DNA from: Nepenthes gracilis
Lineage: Eukaryota > Streptophyta > Magnoliopsida > Caryophyllales > Nepenthaceae
Reading direction: 5' to 3'
DNA length: 64,000 nucleotides
Assembly (NCBI GenBank): GCA_033239525.1
Contig: BSYO01000011.1
Span: forward strand, 10,569,973 to 10,633,972
The first letter of the stretch is position 1. Each line of letters begins with the position of its first letter. A program made the position numbers and the translations under genes. A model generated the notes under the pieces. It saw nothing but the letters and a program-made list of their open reading frames with translations, was not told where the DNA came from and did no database searches. Of the stretch, positions 35,381 to 45,481 are shown in pieces.

Positions 35381-36341
35381 AGACAATGGCCAAAAATGAA
35401 TAAACTATTGATCACATTCAGAAATTGAAAGAACAAGTTAAAAGGCTAAACCAAGAAAGTGAATTCGGGAGAAAAATTTGGGTAAAGAAAAGTGAGCTAA
35501 AATTTCCTACGTTAAATGTTTGTTAAATGACGCCTATAAATCAAACATTAAACAAAAAATTACAAAATAAAAAAAAGGGGGAACACAAACACGCATCTTT
35601 GCGCTCGCTTGCTGTGGGCTTGGGCACCCGATGCTGGCATTTATCATCCAGCGCGCAGCGTGCGCCACTCACACCCATCAAGTTCTTCGCTGCCTTTATC
35701 CTCTCCTTGCGTCGACCGCCTCTCTCCCTCTCACTCACCACCAGATTGGCCAGATCCACCCTCCTTCTTCTCCTTTGCGGGCGTTCTCAAGGTAAATCTT
35801 CAGTCGTCCCTCTCTGTATTTGGTTTACTGTTGCCACTGCCGTTCATGGTGGTGTCGGCCCCGTTTTCCCTTTTCTTTTGGTTGGCTGATTTCATGGGTC
35901 ACCAACTGCTCACCTCCTTCCTCCAAATCCAATGGTTCTTGTGTAGATTTTGAGCGTCGTCCATGGACTCCGTGTGTCCTTGGTGTCTTTTGTCCACGGC
36001 CGTTCATGGCGTTTCTGGTGTCTTCTCCCACACCACTGGCCGGGTGCTCCCATCCATCGTGTGGGTGATCCTTCCTGCTGTCACAATCGGCTGGCACAGT
36101 GGGTGCCGGAGGTGGTCCTCCAGTGGCCTCTGGCGCTGCGTTCCCCTGCATCTTGCAGCTTGCCTTGCGCACTGTGGGTGTCTTCAAGCCGCCGACGACA
36201 GGTGAGCGGCTCAAGCCGCCGGCTGAAGCCGCCACTGTGCACGGCTTCAGGATTCACGTGCCCGGCTTCCCACACAAACTTATATATATATATATTCAAA
36301 AATAAATATTTTTTTAATTGTAGTGTCCTTATTTTTTCCAG
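35381..36341 (+). other. Leader of the transposon-protein ORF, possible 5' UTR intron 35792-36341
   Basis: After stop-ridden remains to about 35540, the sequence turns GC- and pyrimidine-rich. AAG-GTAAAT at 35789-35797 is a good plant 5' splice site and TTTTTTCCAG at 36332-36341 a good 3' splice site that abuts the ATG at 36342. The candidate intron is 550 bases, GC-rich at first and AT-rich at the end. No coding domain is seen. The open frames on both strands here are put down to its composition. Confidence 0.45.
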
Positions 36342-37478
36342 ATGTCGGCTCCACGAAAGTCTATGTCGCATAAGCCAAGCGGCAAATGCTCTCGGCCGAG
36401 TGGGATCTCCTCTCCCGATTGATTTATCAGTCTCGATGCCGAGACTCTCTTTACCACCCACTTGTCACATCGCCAACTCTCCCTTGAACGAGAAGTCCGC
36501 CTTGACTCTGTCAACCCTTCCATCTCGTCTGTCTTCACTGACCACGGTTGGGCGCCGGTTCTCATAGGTTGGATTGCTCCATCGCTTATTCTTATTCAAC
36601 AGTTTTACTCCAATATTCATGCGATTTCTTACGATTCTTTCTCCACTTTCATGCGGGGGGCACGCCTTCACATTATTGCCGATATTCTTGCACGCGTTCT
36701 TGGTCTCCCTCGGGTGGAAAACCCAACCTACCCTTATTCTTCATTCTCCCGGCCTCGTTACAATGAGGTTGCCAATTTTCTCCATGGTGCTCCTCTGGAG
36801 TGGAATGGCAGAGCTTTCCAAACCTCCTACCTCTCCCCTCGGCGTCTAGTCGTGAGCTTTATCATGCTCACGAATCTGTTTCCTGTTTCCCACTTCTCGT
36901 CCATTCCCCAGGAGAAAGCATTATTTTTGTATGCTCTCTTGAGTGGTCAGCCGATTGATTTACCGTCTCACTTCATCACTCACATTATTTCCCACTTCAA
37001 TGGCCGAAAAGAGGACAACCTTCCTCACGGGTGCCTTATTCAGCGGTTGCTTACTGGGCTCGGTCACCCCTTCGCTGATTTTCTTCGTCTCCAGCTCGGC
37101 CGTCCCATCACTACAACCACCTTTACTCAGAACCGGTCCCACGCTCGTCGCTTTGCTGCCGACCACCCAGAGCTGTTCGATGACACTCTCCCTAACGTGC
37201 CTCCTCCTCAGCCGGACGACAGCCCCTCTGGCTCTGCTTCCTCATTCCCTGACCCGACGGGTCCGAGACCGTCTGCTCCGCATCGGCACTCCACCTCTTC
37301 CTCAACTGCTCTGATGGGTCAGATGTCTCGTCTTGTTGACCGCTTTGAGCGTCTATATTCCTCCCAGGAGCGGATTCTTGCTTCCCAATCTCAGCTCCAG
37401 TCACACCTACTCGCTGGTTTTGAGCGGTTGGATGATCAATTGGCTATCCAGGAGGCTGAGCTTCGGTGCTGGCAGTGA
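36342..37478 (+). pseudogene. Putative plant transposon protein (PF20167-like), one internal stop
   Basis: The ATG at 36342 is in frame with the long open stretch that follows; a single TGA at 36420-36422 (likely CGA once) splits it. After it come FISLDAETLF, then the domain body: VLIGWIAPSLILIQQFYSNI, RGARLHIIADILARVLGLP, RRLVVSFIMLTNLFPVSHFS, ALFLYALLSGQPIDLPSHFI. The order W-aromatic-L, FY-N, R-G, L-G-P and LY-LL-G-ID fits the 'putative plant transposon protein' domain found in plant retroelements; its role is unknown. The C-terminal third is Pro/Ser/His-rich with a short coiled coil at the end (RLVDRFERLYSSQERILASQ). It takes the position between gag and 3' LTR where pol is missing. Confidence 0.72.
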
Positions 37479-37989
37479 CATTATGGCACTCCACCCCGAC
37501 GATTCTTCCGCTTCCGAATGATCCCCTCTCTTTGGCTCTTCGTGACAAAAAGAGGGGGATCGAGGTTTCTTTTGATGCATGCTATTAGGGGGAGCTTAGG
37601 CGAGATATACTTATTTCTGTTAGGGAGAGATTTACTATTCATGTTATCTGTTGACTTGCAATTTATGTTATCTACTTTTTCTGTTCCACTTTAGTACTGC
37701 CTGTATCTTAGTATTGTTCCTACTATTGCATGTTGTTCTCCTTTATTCTACTCTATTATACTATGTATTGTTGGTACTAACCCTGCTTGATCAGGTAACT
37801 CTGTTACACTGATGCAACTGTCACTACATCGACATAGTAGTACTAGTGTAGTTTTTTTTACATTTTTTGTATCTCACTAGGCGTAGATTTTTATGTACAC
37901 GGGTTCTATCTCGATGGTGTCTGAACCGGTGATTCATTTATATTTATTTACTTTCTGATTTTTATCACAAAATTGCCAAAGAGGGAAAT
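37479..37989 (+). other. 3' untranslated part and polypurine tract of the copia element
   Basis: GACAAAAAGAGGGGGATC at 37543-37560 and TTAGGGGGAGCTTAGG near 37587 are polypurine-like runs of the kind repeated upstream of the 3' LTR in Sireviruses. The actual tract is CCAAAGAGGGAAAT at 37976-37989, just before TGTTAGAG. There is no gene. Confidence 0.65.
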
Positions 37990-39006
37990 TGTTAGAGTCA
38001 TGCTTCTAATTGGCAATTTTCGTGACTTTATGTACTAGTGTATCGGTCCGTTTCGCCCTCCAGTCACTCGAGCCCGTCCAAAGCCTCCGCACTGTCCTTG
38101 CGCTCGCTACCCACTCGACCCTAAAAAACAGAATGGACCCCGCTCGCAGTGCGCTCATACCCGCTCAAGCCTAAAATCCAGAATGGTGCCCGCTCGTTGT
38201 GCGCCTCCCAGCACTGGAGCGCACGTAGGGTTTCTTTGGAAACCCTCTGTGCGCCCGTCGCGCTCTGGAACTGCGCTCGAACGCCGATTCAACGGGCAAT
38301 TTTTTAAATAACATTTTTGAGCACTCTATAAATACCCGACTTATATTTTGCGAACCCAAAAAGAAGTCAGAAAGAATTCTGGAGAGTTTATTGTCGTGCC
38401 TCTTTTGAGAAGAAAGTTCCTTATACTCCATTGATATTGCTCATTTTGAGAAAACCTAAAGTTACAAGATTGTTCTTCATGTTCAAATAAGTTTTCTAAT
38501 CACCTTACTTTAACCATTGAAACACTCCCTTCTACCTTCGTTGGAGACGTTGGTTCGTAAAGAAGGAGATCCGATCGTGTTTGGCTACTCAAGTGGGCCA
38601 AGAGGGAAGATTGACGTAAAGACCGGAAGGTGTCCGGTTCCGTTGCCGCGGACAAATCCGAGGAGTTCCTTCGTAGGGATCACGAGACGAGAGTAAGTCG
38701 GTTAGGTTAGTACGTCGTTACCACCCGGTCTGTAAGTTGATTTTCATAGTGTGTTGCTTTCCTGACCGTTGAAACCCGGAGGGTTTTTCTCGATTACCGT
38801 GGGTATCGAGTTTTTCTTTCGTCACCGAAAATCGTGTCTTTTTATTATTACTTGTACTTGTGTATACTTTGCATGCTTGTAAGTATTATTGGCATCTAGA
38901 ATTAAATATTCTTTACGTGTATTGGATATTTATTTTTACTACTTCCGCTACTTTTATCGGGCTCGAAACTTGAGTGTATCTCGTTAGCACAAAAAGTGCT
39001 TTTTCA
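37990..39006 (+). repeat. 3' LTR of the copia element
   Basis: It is 1017 bases against 1018 for the 5' copy, with the same ends. Substitutions are frequent in the first 350 bases and fewer downstream. Confidence 0.9.
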
Positions 39007-39417
39007 ACAGCCTTGGGATTTATGATAGAATATTTTGTATTTCTAATGAATTTTATTCATAGATGTTTGCACATGATGAAGTTGATGATAATGAATAGTT
39101 TTCGCTGTATTGTTGAATATATATGTTTCCACAAGTACTTATGGTTAGTTTTGGATACCTAGTAGCATCTATTCTAAGCTATCGTCATATCAGAGTTATG
39201 ACGTTAGTATCACGTGAAATTCTGTGGCGTTTGGATCCTGTGTATTGTTGATGGATGTGTTGTAGTAGATTTTGTGGATTATTTTTGGGTCCCTGGTTAG
39301 GATGTTTTTTATGGATTGTAATTGTTATATAGAATATTTACAGGTTTTGTATTTGGTCGACGTCCATATTATAATTGAAACTCTACTGAATTTTCGGTAG
39401 AAAATATCGGACATCAC
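39007..39417 (+). repeat. 3' LTR of the gypsy element, final segment
   Basis: It matches 24866-25283 of the left LTR (for example GTGGCGTTTGGATCCTGTGT in both). It follows the second copy of ACAGC and ends at ACATCAC. Confidence 0.85.
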
Positions 39418-39521
39418 TGATACGCTCATCTTACAAAAGTAATGTAGGACTCTTCACTTTCAAAGAATGATGTTGGATTGTGGGCCTTGTCTTATTGGGC
39501 TCATTGTAGCTGGACCCATCA
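39418..39521 (-). repeat. Right LTR of the Tat-like element, final segment
   Basis: It matches 14741-14844 (CTTACAAAAG to GGACCCATCA) and closes the element. ATTTT follows. Confidence 0.85.
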
Positions 39522-40330
39522 ATTTTTAAATCAATCTAACTATACAAAGGATCTTTCAAAGAAATATGATTTGGTTGATTGTAAAAATTATACAGTCCCA
39601 TGAATTTTTGTTTGAAATCAAATGTTGATAAAAATATAAACAAGTTGATTTTATATTATATAGTGAAATGAAGTGAAGTGTATTATATTAGACTGCCAGC
39701 AGACGGGATATAATATTCAATATTTGTTTATGTACTCATTTTCAATCTAAGCATAAAGAACCTCACTTAATTGCGGTGAAAAAAACTTAGATATGTCAAA
39801 TGTAGACCTAATCTCGGATTATGGTATTTTAAGGGATACTTTTTTAATCTTATAAGTTATAATAATGTGAATTTTATCAGTCGCAAGATTGATTAAAAAA
39901 AAAAAGTAATTGCAGTACCTGTCATTCCCTGTGACATTCTCTAATGCTATGGTCCAGTAAGAAACACAACTATGTTGCTACATGCACCGTTGAAAACGAA
40001 AGCATGGCTGCTAGACCTATTTGTGCACAGATTTTTTAGATGAACGCATACTTAAAAATTATGGCACTTGTTTGAAAAATATGCCTTTAAAATGTGAAGA
40101 CTGCAATTAATTTGTCTAAAAGTCCACGCAAAATTCTAGGGCGAAGTGCATAGCTATTCGGCATCATTTTTTTTTTTATTAGAAATTATGTTTAAAGGAT
40201 ATGTAGTTATTAAATATATTGACACAAAAAATCTGCTTTCTGATGCTTTTACAAAACCCTTATATACGAAGAGTAATTTTATTTTATTAAAAGATAAATT
40301 GGTATGTCTAATATATGATATATATTTACA
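39522..40330 (+). pseudogene. Ty1/copia RT end and RNase H, right part
   Basis: It continues directly from 13472. Readable blocks are YTKDLSKKYDLVDCKNYTVP (39541-39600), the SRPDI-like block near 39690, ICLCTHFQSKHKEPHLIAVK near 39720-39780, the DADFAG-like block near 39855, SSKKHNYVATCTVENESMAA near 39955-40015 and KYIDTKNLLSDAFTKPLYTK near 40217-40275. The last is the conserved end of copia RNase H. Stops and frame changes are frequent. The LTR that should follow was not identified. Confidence 0.82.
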
Positions 40331-41912
40331 TGCCTAATTTTTTTTATAAAAGAGGTAGTTTTGTATGCTCTCATATCTATGTTGTCCATAATTCTTACAA
40401 TCGGCCAAGAATTTACTATGCTATAAATGATATATGGATCTCTTAAACGACGTTAAAACGGCCTATAATTTTATGCATTTTGTGCCCCTATTAATTATTT
40501 TAATATTTGGTTGCTAGTTGTTTGAATTTTAAAGAATTTTCAAAAGTACTATTTAAACATATTTATGAAGTTGTTCCATTCTTTATTTAACTAATAATAC
40601 ATCAACGAAAATAATTCTAGATGATCTAAATCCTCTTGTTTTAAAATAGCACTTATATTTCTATTCATATATATTTTGGCACGGAAATTTCTTTGTAAAA
40701 ATTATTATTTTATACCAATGCACGTTAATGTTAGGAAGGTAAAATTTGTACATGTTATAGAGTTAATTAAATTTAAGCTTTTGCAAAAATTATAAATTCT
40801 AAAAAAATTACTTCTTAAAAACTTCACATCATAATGTTTTCATGGGTATATTATAAATTATGAATTACATATTAGAAGTCATAATTCTTTAAAATTAGAT
40901 AATCTACAAGTATAGATATCAGAAATTTAAATTGATAGTACTGTAGTATTTTTTATATATCTCAATATAAAAACTGTGTTCTATTATATTCAAATTTTAA
41001 ATAAAAATAGATCTAATAGTATTTTCGAGGAGTTGTAATTTATATCTTTTGAACCTGTCAACCATTTGTTACAATTTTTGTAAAATTAAAAATATGCTAT
41101 GTTATAACAGTAAATACATATCAATGTAAGTCTAATATTTTAAATTTATCTCTTAAATGGTGACTTATATGAAACTAATTTTTTGTGACATGTAACTAGG
41201 CATAATTATGATACATCATGATTTTTTATAGATTTTAAACGGCAAAAACTACTTTAGAAATTTTTAAAATAATATTTTAATTCGAAGATGGTCCCTCCTA
41301 CGTACAAGCACTTTGATCTGTTATTCTATATAAAATATATTGTTCACACTTGAATAGACATTTCTTTTACATAAAAATCAAAGTTAATATCAAAAAATAT
41401 TAATCTTTTTTTAGTATAAAGTTTTCATATCTTTATTGAAAAAAATTTATTTTTTACAGGATTATATTTTCTTTGGAAGAGAATTTCATAATCATATTTT
41501 TGTAGCATTAAAAAAAATCAGGGTATCACTATTGAAAAAACTCCTATTAAGTGCTGAATAATATTATAAGATTTATTCTTTACAAAAAAAAAAAAAAAAA
41601 AGATCGAATTAGTAAATTTAAACTCCTAATCGTAACTTAGGGACCGCATATAAATGCCACTAAACCATTATAAATATAGTATTAAATATTTATTTTTCTA
41701 CTATTTATTTATTCATCATATTTTATTTAACTTGGCAAAACTAATATTAAAAAAAACAATAAAAAACTTTGGAATTAATAGCAACCTAATTGGTTTCCCT
41801 CTCAGGTTGGTTATTGAAAGAACAGTATGGATTATCCAAAGACTTTGAGAACAAAGATTTTTTACCTCTCTTTGACTTGTCACAATCCCTAATTTTTCTC
41901 TTTTCATACACA
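40331..41912. other. AT-rich stretch without recognisable feature
   Basis: It is very AT-rich with poly-T and poly-A runs. AAAAGAGGTAG near 40348 could be the old copia polypurine tract and TGTATGCTCTC after it an LTR start, but no second copy is seen to test this. Confidence 0.4.
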
Positions 41913-41966
41913 GCTAGACCATAAGATTTCTTTTTTTTTTGGTTAAGTGCTAGACCATAAGATTTC
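41913..41966 (-). mobile_element. Minimal LINE insertion: 18 bases between 18-bp duplications
   Basis: GCTAGACCATAAGATTTC stands at 41913-41930 and again, identical, at 41949-41966. Between them is only TTTTTTTTTTGGTTAAGT. On the minus strand this is ACTTAACC plus ten A, close to the ACTTACC-A(n) tail of the LINE at 32066. It looks like target-primed reverse transcription that stopped after the tail. Confidence 0.8.
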
Positions 41967-42679
41967 ATGGTGCCTTCTTTGTGGAGCACAAAATTATGTA
42001 ACACTTCTTGTCTTCTTTTCTCTATTTTTTCCACCATGCACTGTTTTTTACCCCGTCTGCAGTAATCAATTTATCTTAAACCATAAGGGTATAATCAATG
42101 TCCTGCGGATCAACCAGAAAACAATTACAAAATTAAATTTGTGTACAATATGCTCAATATGGTTCTACCTGGTATTTGTGCAAAGAGGAAAGTGTTAAGC
42201 TTCAAATATGCAAAAAAAAAAAAAAGACTTTTAGTCACCCTTAAGATGAGTAATCATAATCTAAATGTAGAAAATTAGGTACTTAATTTTGGTTGATTCA
42301 AATAAAATTATAAGTTCAAAGCAAATATAATAAAACTATCCAAAGATTAATGTCGAGAAAAAATAATCTCTACTAAAATAAACATTAGTACCACTCAAAG
42401 ATGAAGAAGAATAATCTCAAAATCTTATTTGGATATCAAATCACCACCATAATAAATTAATAATCTCTATATTCTAATAATAAATGGATAAACACATGAC
42501 AACTATATGTAATATGGTTATTCCTATTAAAATAAAATTATTGGATGTTACGAATATAAAAAAGGTAAATAGACTAATAGCTATTTTAGGTAAAAATTAA
42601 AAAGTCTAGCTTTAATATTATTAGACTCTCTCAGGTAAAATATATCACTAGACTTAGAAGCTAATTTAGGCACATAACT
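41967..42679. other. AT-rich stretch, nothing recognised
   Basis: No open frame above 83 codons and no motif is seen on either strand. An A13-like run lies near 42212-42225. Confidence 0.5.
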
Positions 42680-43110
42680 AGTTAAGTGTGTGATATCGCG
42701 TTGGTTGCAGACTAGAGGGTAGAGTTTGCTTGACCCCTGAGACATGTAGGAGAGGCTGATCACTAGTAGAGGATAGTTAAGCACGGTTTTAGCACCATAA
42801 TAGAGGAGATCACTTGGCATGAGTTTGTGCAGTGCTTCAACAACAAATTCTTTCCACTCTGTGTTCAAGTAAACAACAAAGGTGAGTTCTTGATGCTCAC
42901 TTAGGGACTATGATGGTAGCTTAATATGAGGGTCATTTCACAGCCCTCTCGTGTTTCTCCTCCTATCTCATCGCGGATGAAGAGTGGAAAGCAAGGCGCT
43001 TTCACAATGACATGGCAGAGGTGATCCAAATGCAACTTGTACCTTTCCAACCAGTGGAGTACATCATAATTCTGAAGCGCGTGACATTGATTGAGTAGGC
43101 CTTGCTCAGG
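42680..43110 (+). pseudogene. Orphan Ty3/gypsy gag fragment
   Basis: The plus strand reads, with frame slips, EADH.. (TAGTAG for W-W) RIVKHGF, then EITWHEFVQCFNNKFFP near 42808-42860, GEFLMLT near 42892, and HFTALSCFSSYLIADEEWKA near 42932-42990 followed by RRFHNDM. This is the core of the retrotransposon gag domain (pattern W..F...F..KYFP...R....EF..L.QG...V..Y...F..L). No pol or LTR can be attached to it. The TAGTAG at about 42763 probably came from TGGTGG. Confidence 0.75.
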
Positions 43111-44029
43111 AGGGGACAGCTCCAACAGATTATGACCATACTGCCGAGGAGTAGATCTGTAAGTTATTTATCCTAAGTGAACATTTTTGTGAGTATTAAT
43201 TTAATTAAAATAATAAATTCTTATAATTAATTAAAATTTTAAATTAAAAATTAAATTTTAAATCAGACTAACTTATGCTAAGTAGCACATAAGCTGTACC
43301 TATATCATATACAAGCGTATTTTAGAGAGTAAGAGTGTGCTTGACAGATATTTCTAAAACGTTCATATACAGTTTAGATATGATATCCCAGTTTGTTGTG
43401 CGCTCGATCGGTGTATGTGTATGTTAGAATAGAATATTTATAATATTCTGAATATTTTTAATTTTATTATTTTTAAAATAAATTATCTAATTAATTATGA
43501 TAATTTTTTGACTATTTTTAGTGATTATTTAGACACAAAATTTTATAATTGGGTTTAAAATATAAATTTAGAGTATTTAAACTGTTGAATTGAGTTTAGA
43601 TATTTGAGATATTAATTTGACTTTAATTTAATAGTGGATTAGGTTATTGAATGAACTAGTATATATTTAAACTAAGTGGATATTAAAATATTAGATGGAT
43701 CAATGGATTGAATCTAGATACTTAGATTATTAATTAAAGTTTGGATTAAATAGCGAATCAAGCTAATTTTGAACCAAACTAATTAAATAAATATTTATCT
43801 AGTGAACTTTAGTGTATTAAGATTCGTTGACTAAAAAAATATAATTAAATTAAAAAAATTAAAATATTTGAAATTTAGACTAAAATTTTAAATATTATTG
43901 TAGGGATAGTTAGATAACTAATTAAATAATTAATTAATATTTTTAATGAGAGATAAATAAATATATAAATATATATATAATAATATATAAATATAATAAT
44001 AAATTAAATAATAACAATAATTTATATAA
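43111..44029. other. AT-rich stretch, nothing recognised
   Basis: Mostly runs of A and T with short direct repeats. No gene or LTR edge could be fixed. Confidence 0.45.
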
Positions 44030-44052
44030 CATAATATAATATATGTAATATG

Positions 44053-44111
<59 letters not shown>

Positions 44112-44989
44112 TGCGGGAGATAAAAGAAAGGAAAAGAAGAAAAACGAGGGTAGGGGAGAAAGAAAAAGAATAGAAAAGAGAAAAGAAAAGAAGGACAGAA
44201 GAAGAAGAAAGAAAGAAAGAGAAAGGGGGGAAGGCGGCGCGATGGTTGCAGCGGTAAGGAGAAGAAAGGAAATTGGCATAAAAAATGGAAGCTAGGAAAA
44301 CCCTAACATGATTTACCCTCCATTAGTTAAGATATGCTATGGGGGAGAGCAGGGATGGAGAATGGAAGCTGAACAGAGTAACCGTTACCGTCGTCGCCAT
44401 AACCAAAAGAAAAGTAAGAAATTGAGACAGGTAAATTCTTTCATTCTTTTAGTTGATATTTATTTTCTTGTTGCATGTTTTGATTTTGTAGGGATCAGTT
44501 GTATTTTTAATTTTGGAGTAGAAAATGGAAAAACAGAGCAACGGCTCGATTTGGTGAAAGGCTCGAAATTTTTTAGTGTTCACATTAAATTTGGAGACGA
44601 AATTTCGTGGGTTAACACATTAAAATCATTGTTTGTCATATTAAGAATTAAAAAAATTGGATTTGTTTTGAGTTCGGTGGGTAATCTCACAGAGTCAATG
44701 AACCAAGTGATATACTCTGTTTGAGACATTAATCTGGTTATAGTAGGGTTGAATGACTGTTCATTGATTTGGCTGATATTAAAGTATCCAATATTTGAGT
44801 ATAAATACAGGATTTTAGAAATTATTTTCTATTGCTTTGGTATTGCTCAAGGAAGAGCAACGGCTGCTAAATTTTGTATTACTTGATTTAGAATACTTGG
44901 TACTAAATTTGGAAGCTAGAAGTTGCATAAATGTAAATGGTTGTGTATATACTTGAGTGTATACATATATATGTAAATATTGGAAAGTG
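44030..44989 (+). repeat. LTR-like segment, left part, with (TAA)n microsatellite at 44055-44110
   Basis: A TAA repeat of about 18 units, a purine block (AGAAAGAAAGAGAAAGGGGGG) and then GAAATTGAGACAGGTAAAT at 44421-44439 follow the same order as in the solo LTR at 59624-62508 (microsatellite 60045-60097, purine block, GAAATTGAGACAAGTAAAT at 60374-60392). The 5' edge is not identified. The 138-codon frame at 44308-44724 is within it and not recognised. Confidence 0.5.
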
Positions 44990-45481
44990 TATATGAATAA
45001 TCATTGACGTCTTTGAGGAGCACTGGTTAGTGAGAGAAGCTCCCCCTTCTCTCTTCTTTTCAAATTTCAAATTTTAAGAAGGTGATTCTCGATCGATTTT
45101 TGCCGATCATCGGCAAGACCAGCTCCCTAGGGCCTTTGGTTGCTCCTTCCTAGGATTTCGCATTTGAAATCTACGAAGATTGCCTTGTTTGGTTTCCTCA
45201 TTGGTGCCGGCCATGGCCGATCCCATGTGGGTGCAGACGAGCCCTCATTCGTCTCTGTCCCACAAAGTCTCTTCTTCGTCGGTATTTCCTTCTTATCTCT
45301 TCACCCAACCCTCTCACCCCTTTTCCTCCATTGAAGAAGGATGCTTTGCTTCCATCCCCTGCCTCGGATGCATCCTTCCTGGAGTGTCTAAAGCCAATGG
45401 AACGATGCCATAGTCACTTGTTGGCGCCGACTGCCTCTCTCCCTTGAGTCGTCTGCTGGGGTAACCGATCGATGTACGAAT

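Larger units (their letters stand above)
30408..39006 (+). mobile_element. Sirevirus-like Ty1/copia element with gag and a transposon-protein ORF but no pol
   Basis: It is 8599 bases with LTRs 30408-31425 and 37990-39006, ends TGTTAGAG and TTTTTCA, and a perfect ACAGC target duplication. The primer-binding site and a polypurine tract (CCAAAGAGGGAAAT) are in place. The internal part has a copia gag with a UBN2 domain and two zinc knuckles, split by a LINE, then a plant transposon-protein ORF (36342-37478). Protease, integrase, RT and RNase H are absent. It is therefore non-autonomous and was copied by enzymes of a relative. The LTRs differ visibly, mostly in the first 350 bases, so it is not a recent insertion. 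Confidence 0.85.
19745..39417 (+). mobile_element. Ty3/gypsy chromovirus-like (Tekay/Del-type) element nested in the Tat-like LTR
   Basis: The left LTR (19745-25283) and right LTR (27957-30407 plus 39007-39417) both open TGTAACATCCC and end in GACATCAC or GACGTCAC. TGAT at 19741-19744 and 39418-39421 is the apparent target duplication; the leading T of TGTAAC is shared with it, so the edge is uncertain by one base. The internal part is only 2.7 kb with relics of RT and RNase H, far short of the usual 5-6 kb, so large internal deletions have occurred. Each LTR has later received its own insertion. Confidence 0.85.
13473..39521 (-). mobile_element. Tat-like non-autonomous LTR retrotransposon (LARD-like), host of nested insertions
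   Basis: The left LTR is 13473-14844, the right LTR 18279-19744 plus 39418-39521. ATTTT at 13468-13472 and at 39522-39526 is a perfect 5-bp target-site duplication, and joining the flanks restores the copia reading. Orientation is minus: the primer-binding site abuts the right LTR and the polypurine tract abuts the left one. The internal part (14845-18278, 3.4 kb) has only a gag start and no pol. LTR ends and polypurine tract match the element at 1-12278, so it is probably a deletion derivative moved by proteins of a relative. Confidence 0.85.

Noticed and set aside
35825..36461. Several 120-200 codon frames on both strands before the transposon-protein ORF
   Set aside because: GC-rich sequence gives open frames by chance; the real frame starts at the ATG at 36342 and a better reading of this stretch is leader plus intron.
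13473..39521. Terminal inverted repeat TGATGGGTCC and GGACCCATCA as ends of a giant DNA transposon
   Set aside because: Internal copies of the same ends (14844 and 18279) show that these are LTR termini with TG...CA, with primer site and polypurine tract beside them.
44308..44724. 138-codon plus-strand frame after the TAA microsatellite
   Set aside because: It falls in LTR-like sequence whose counterpart near 60300-60480 does not keep the frame; no domain is recognised.
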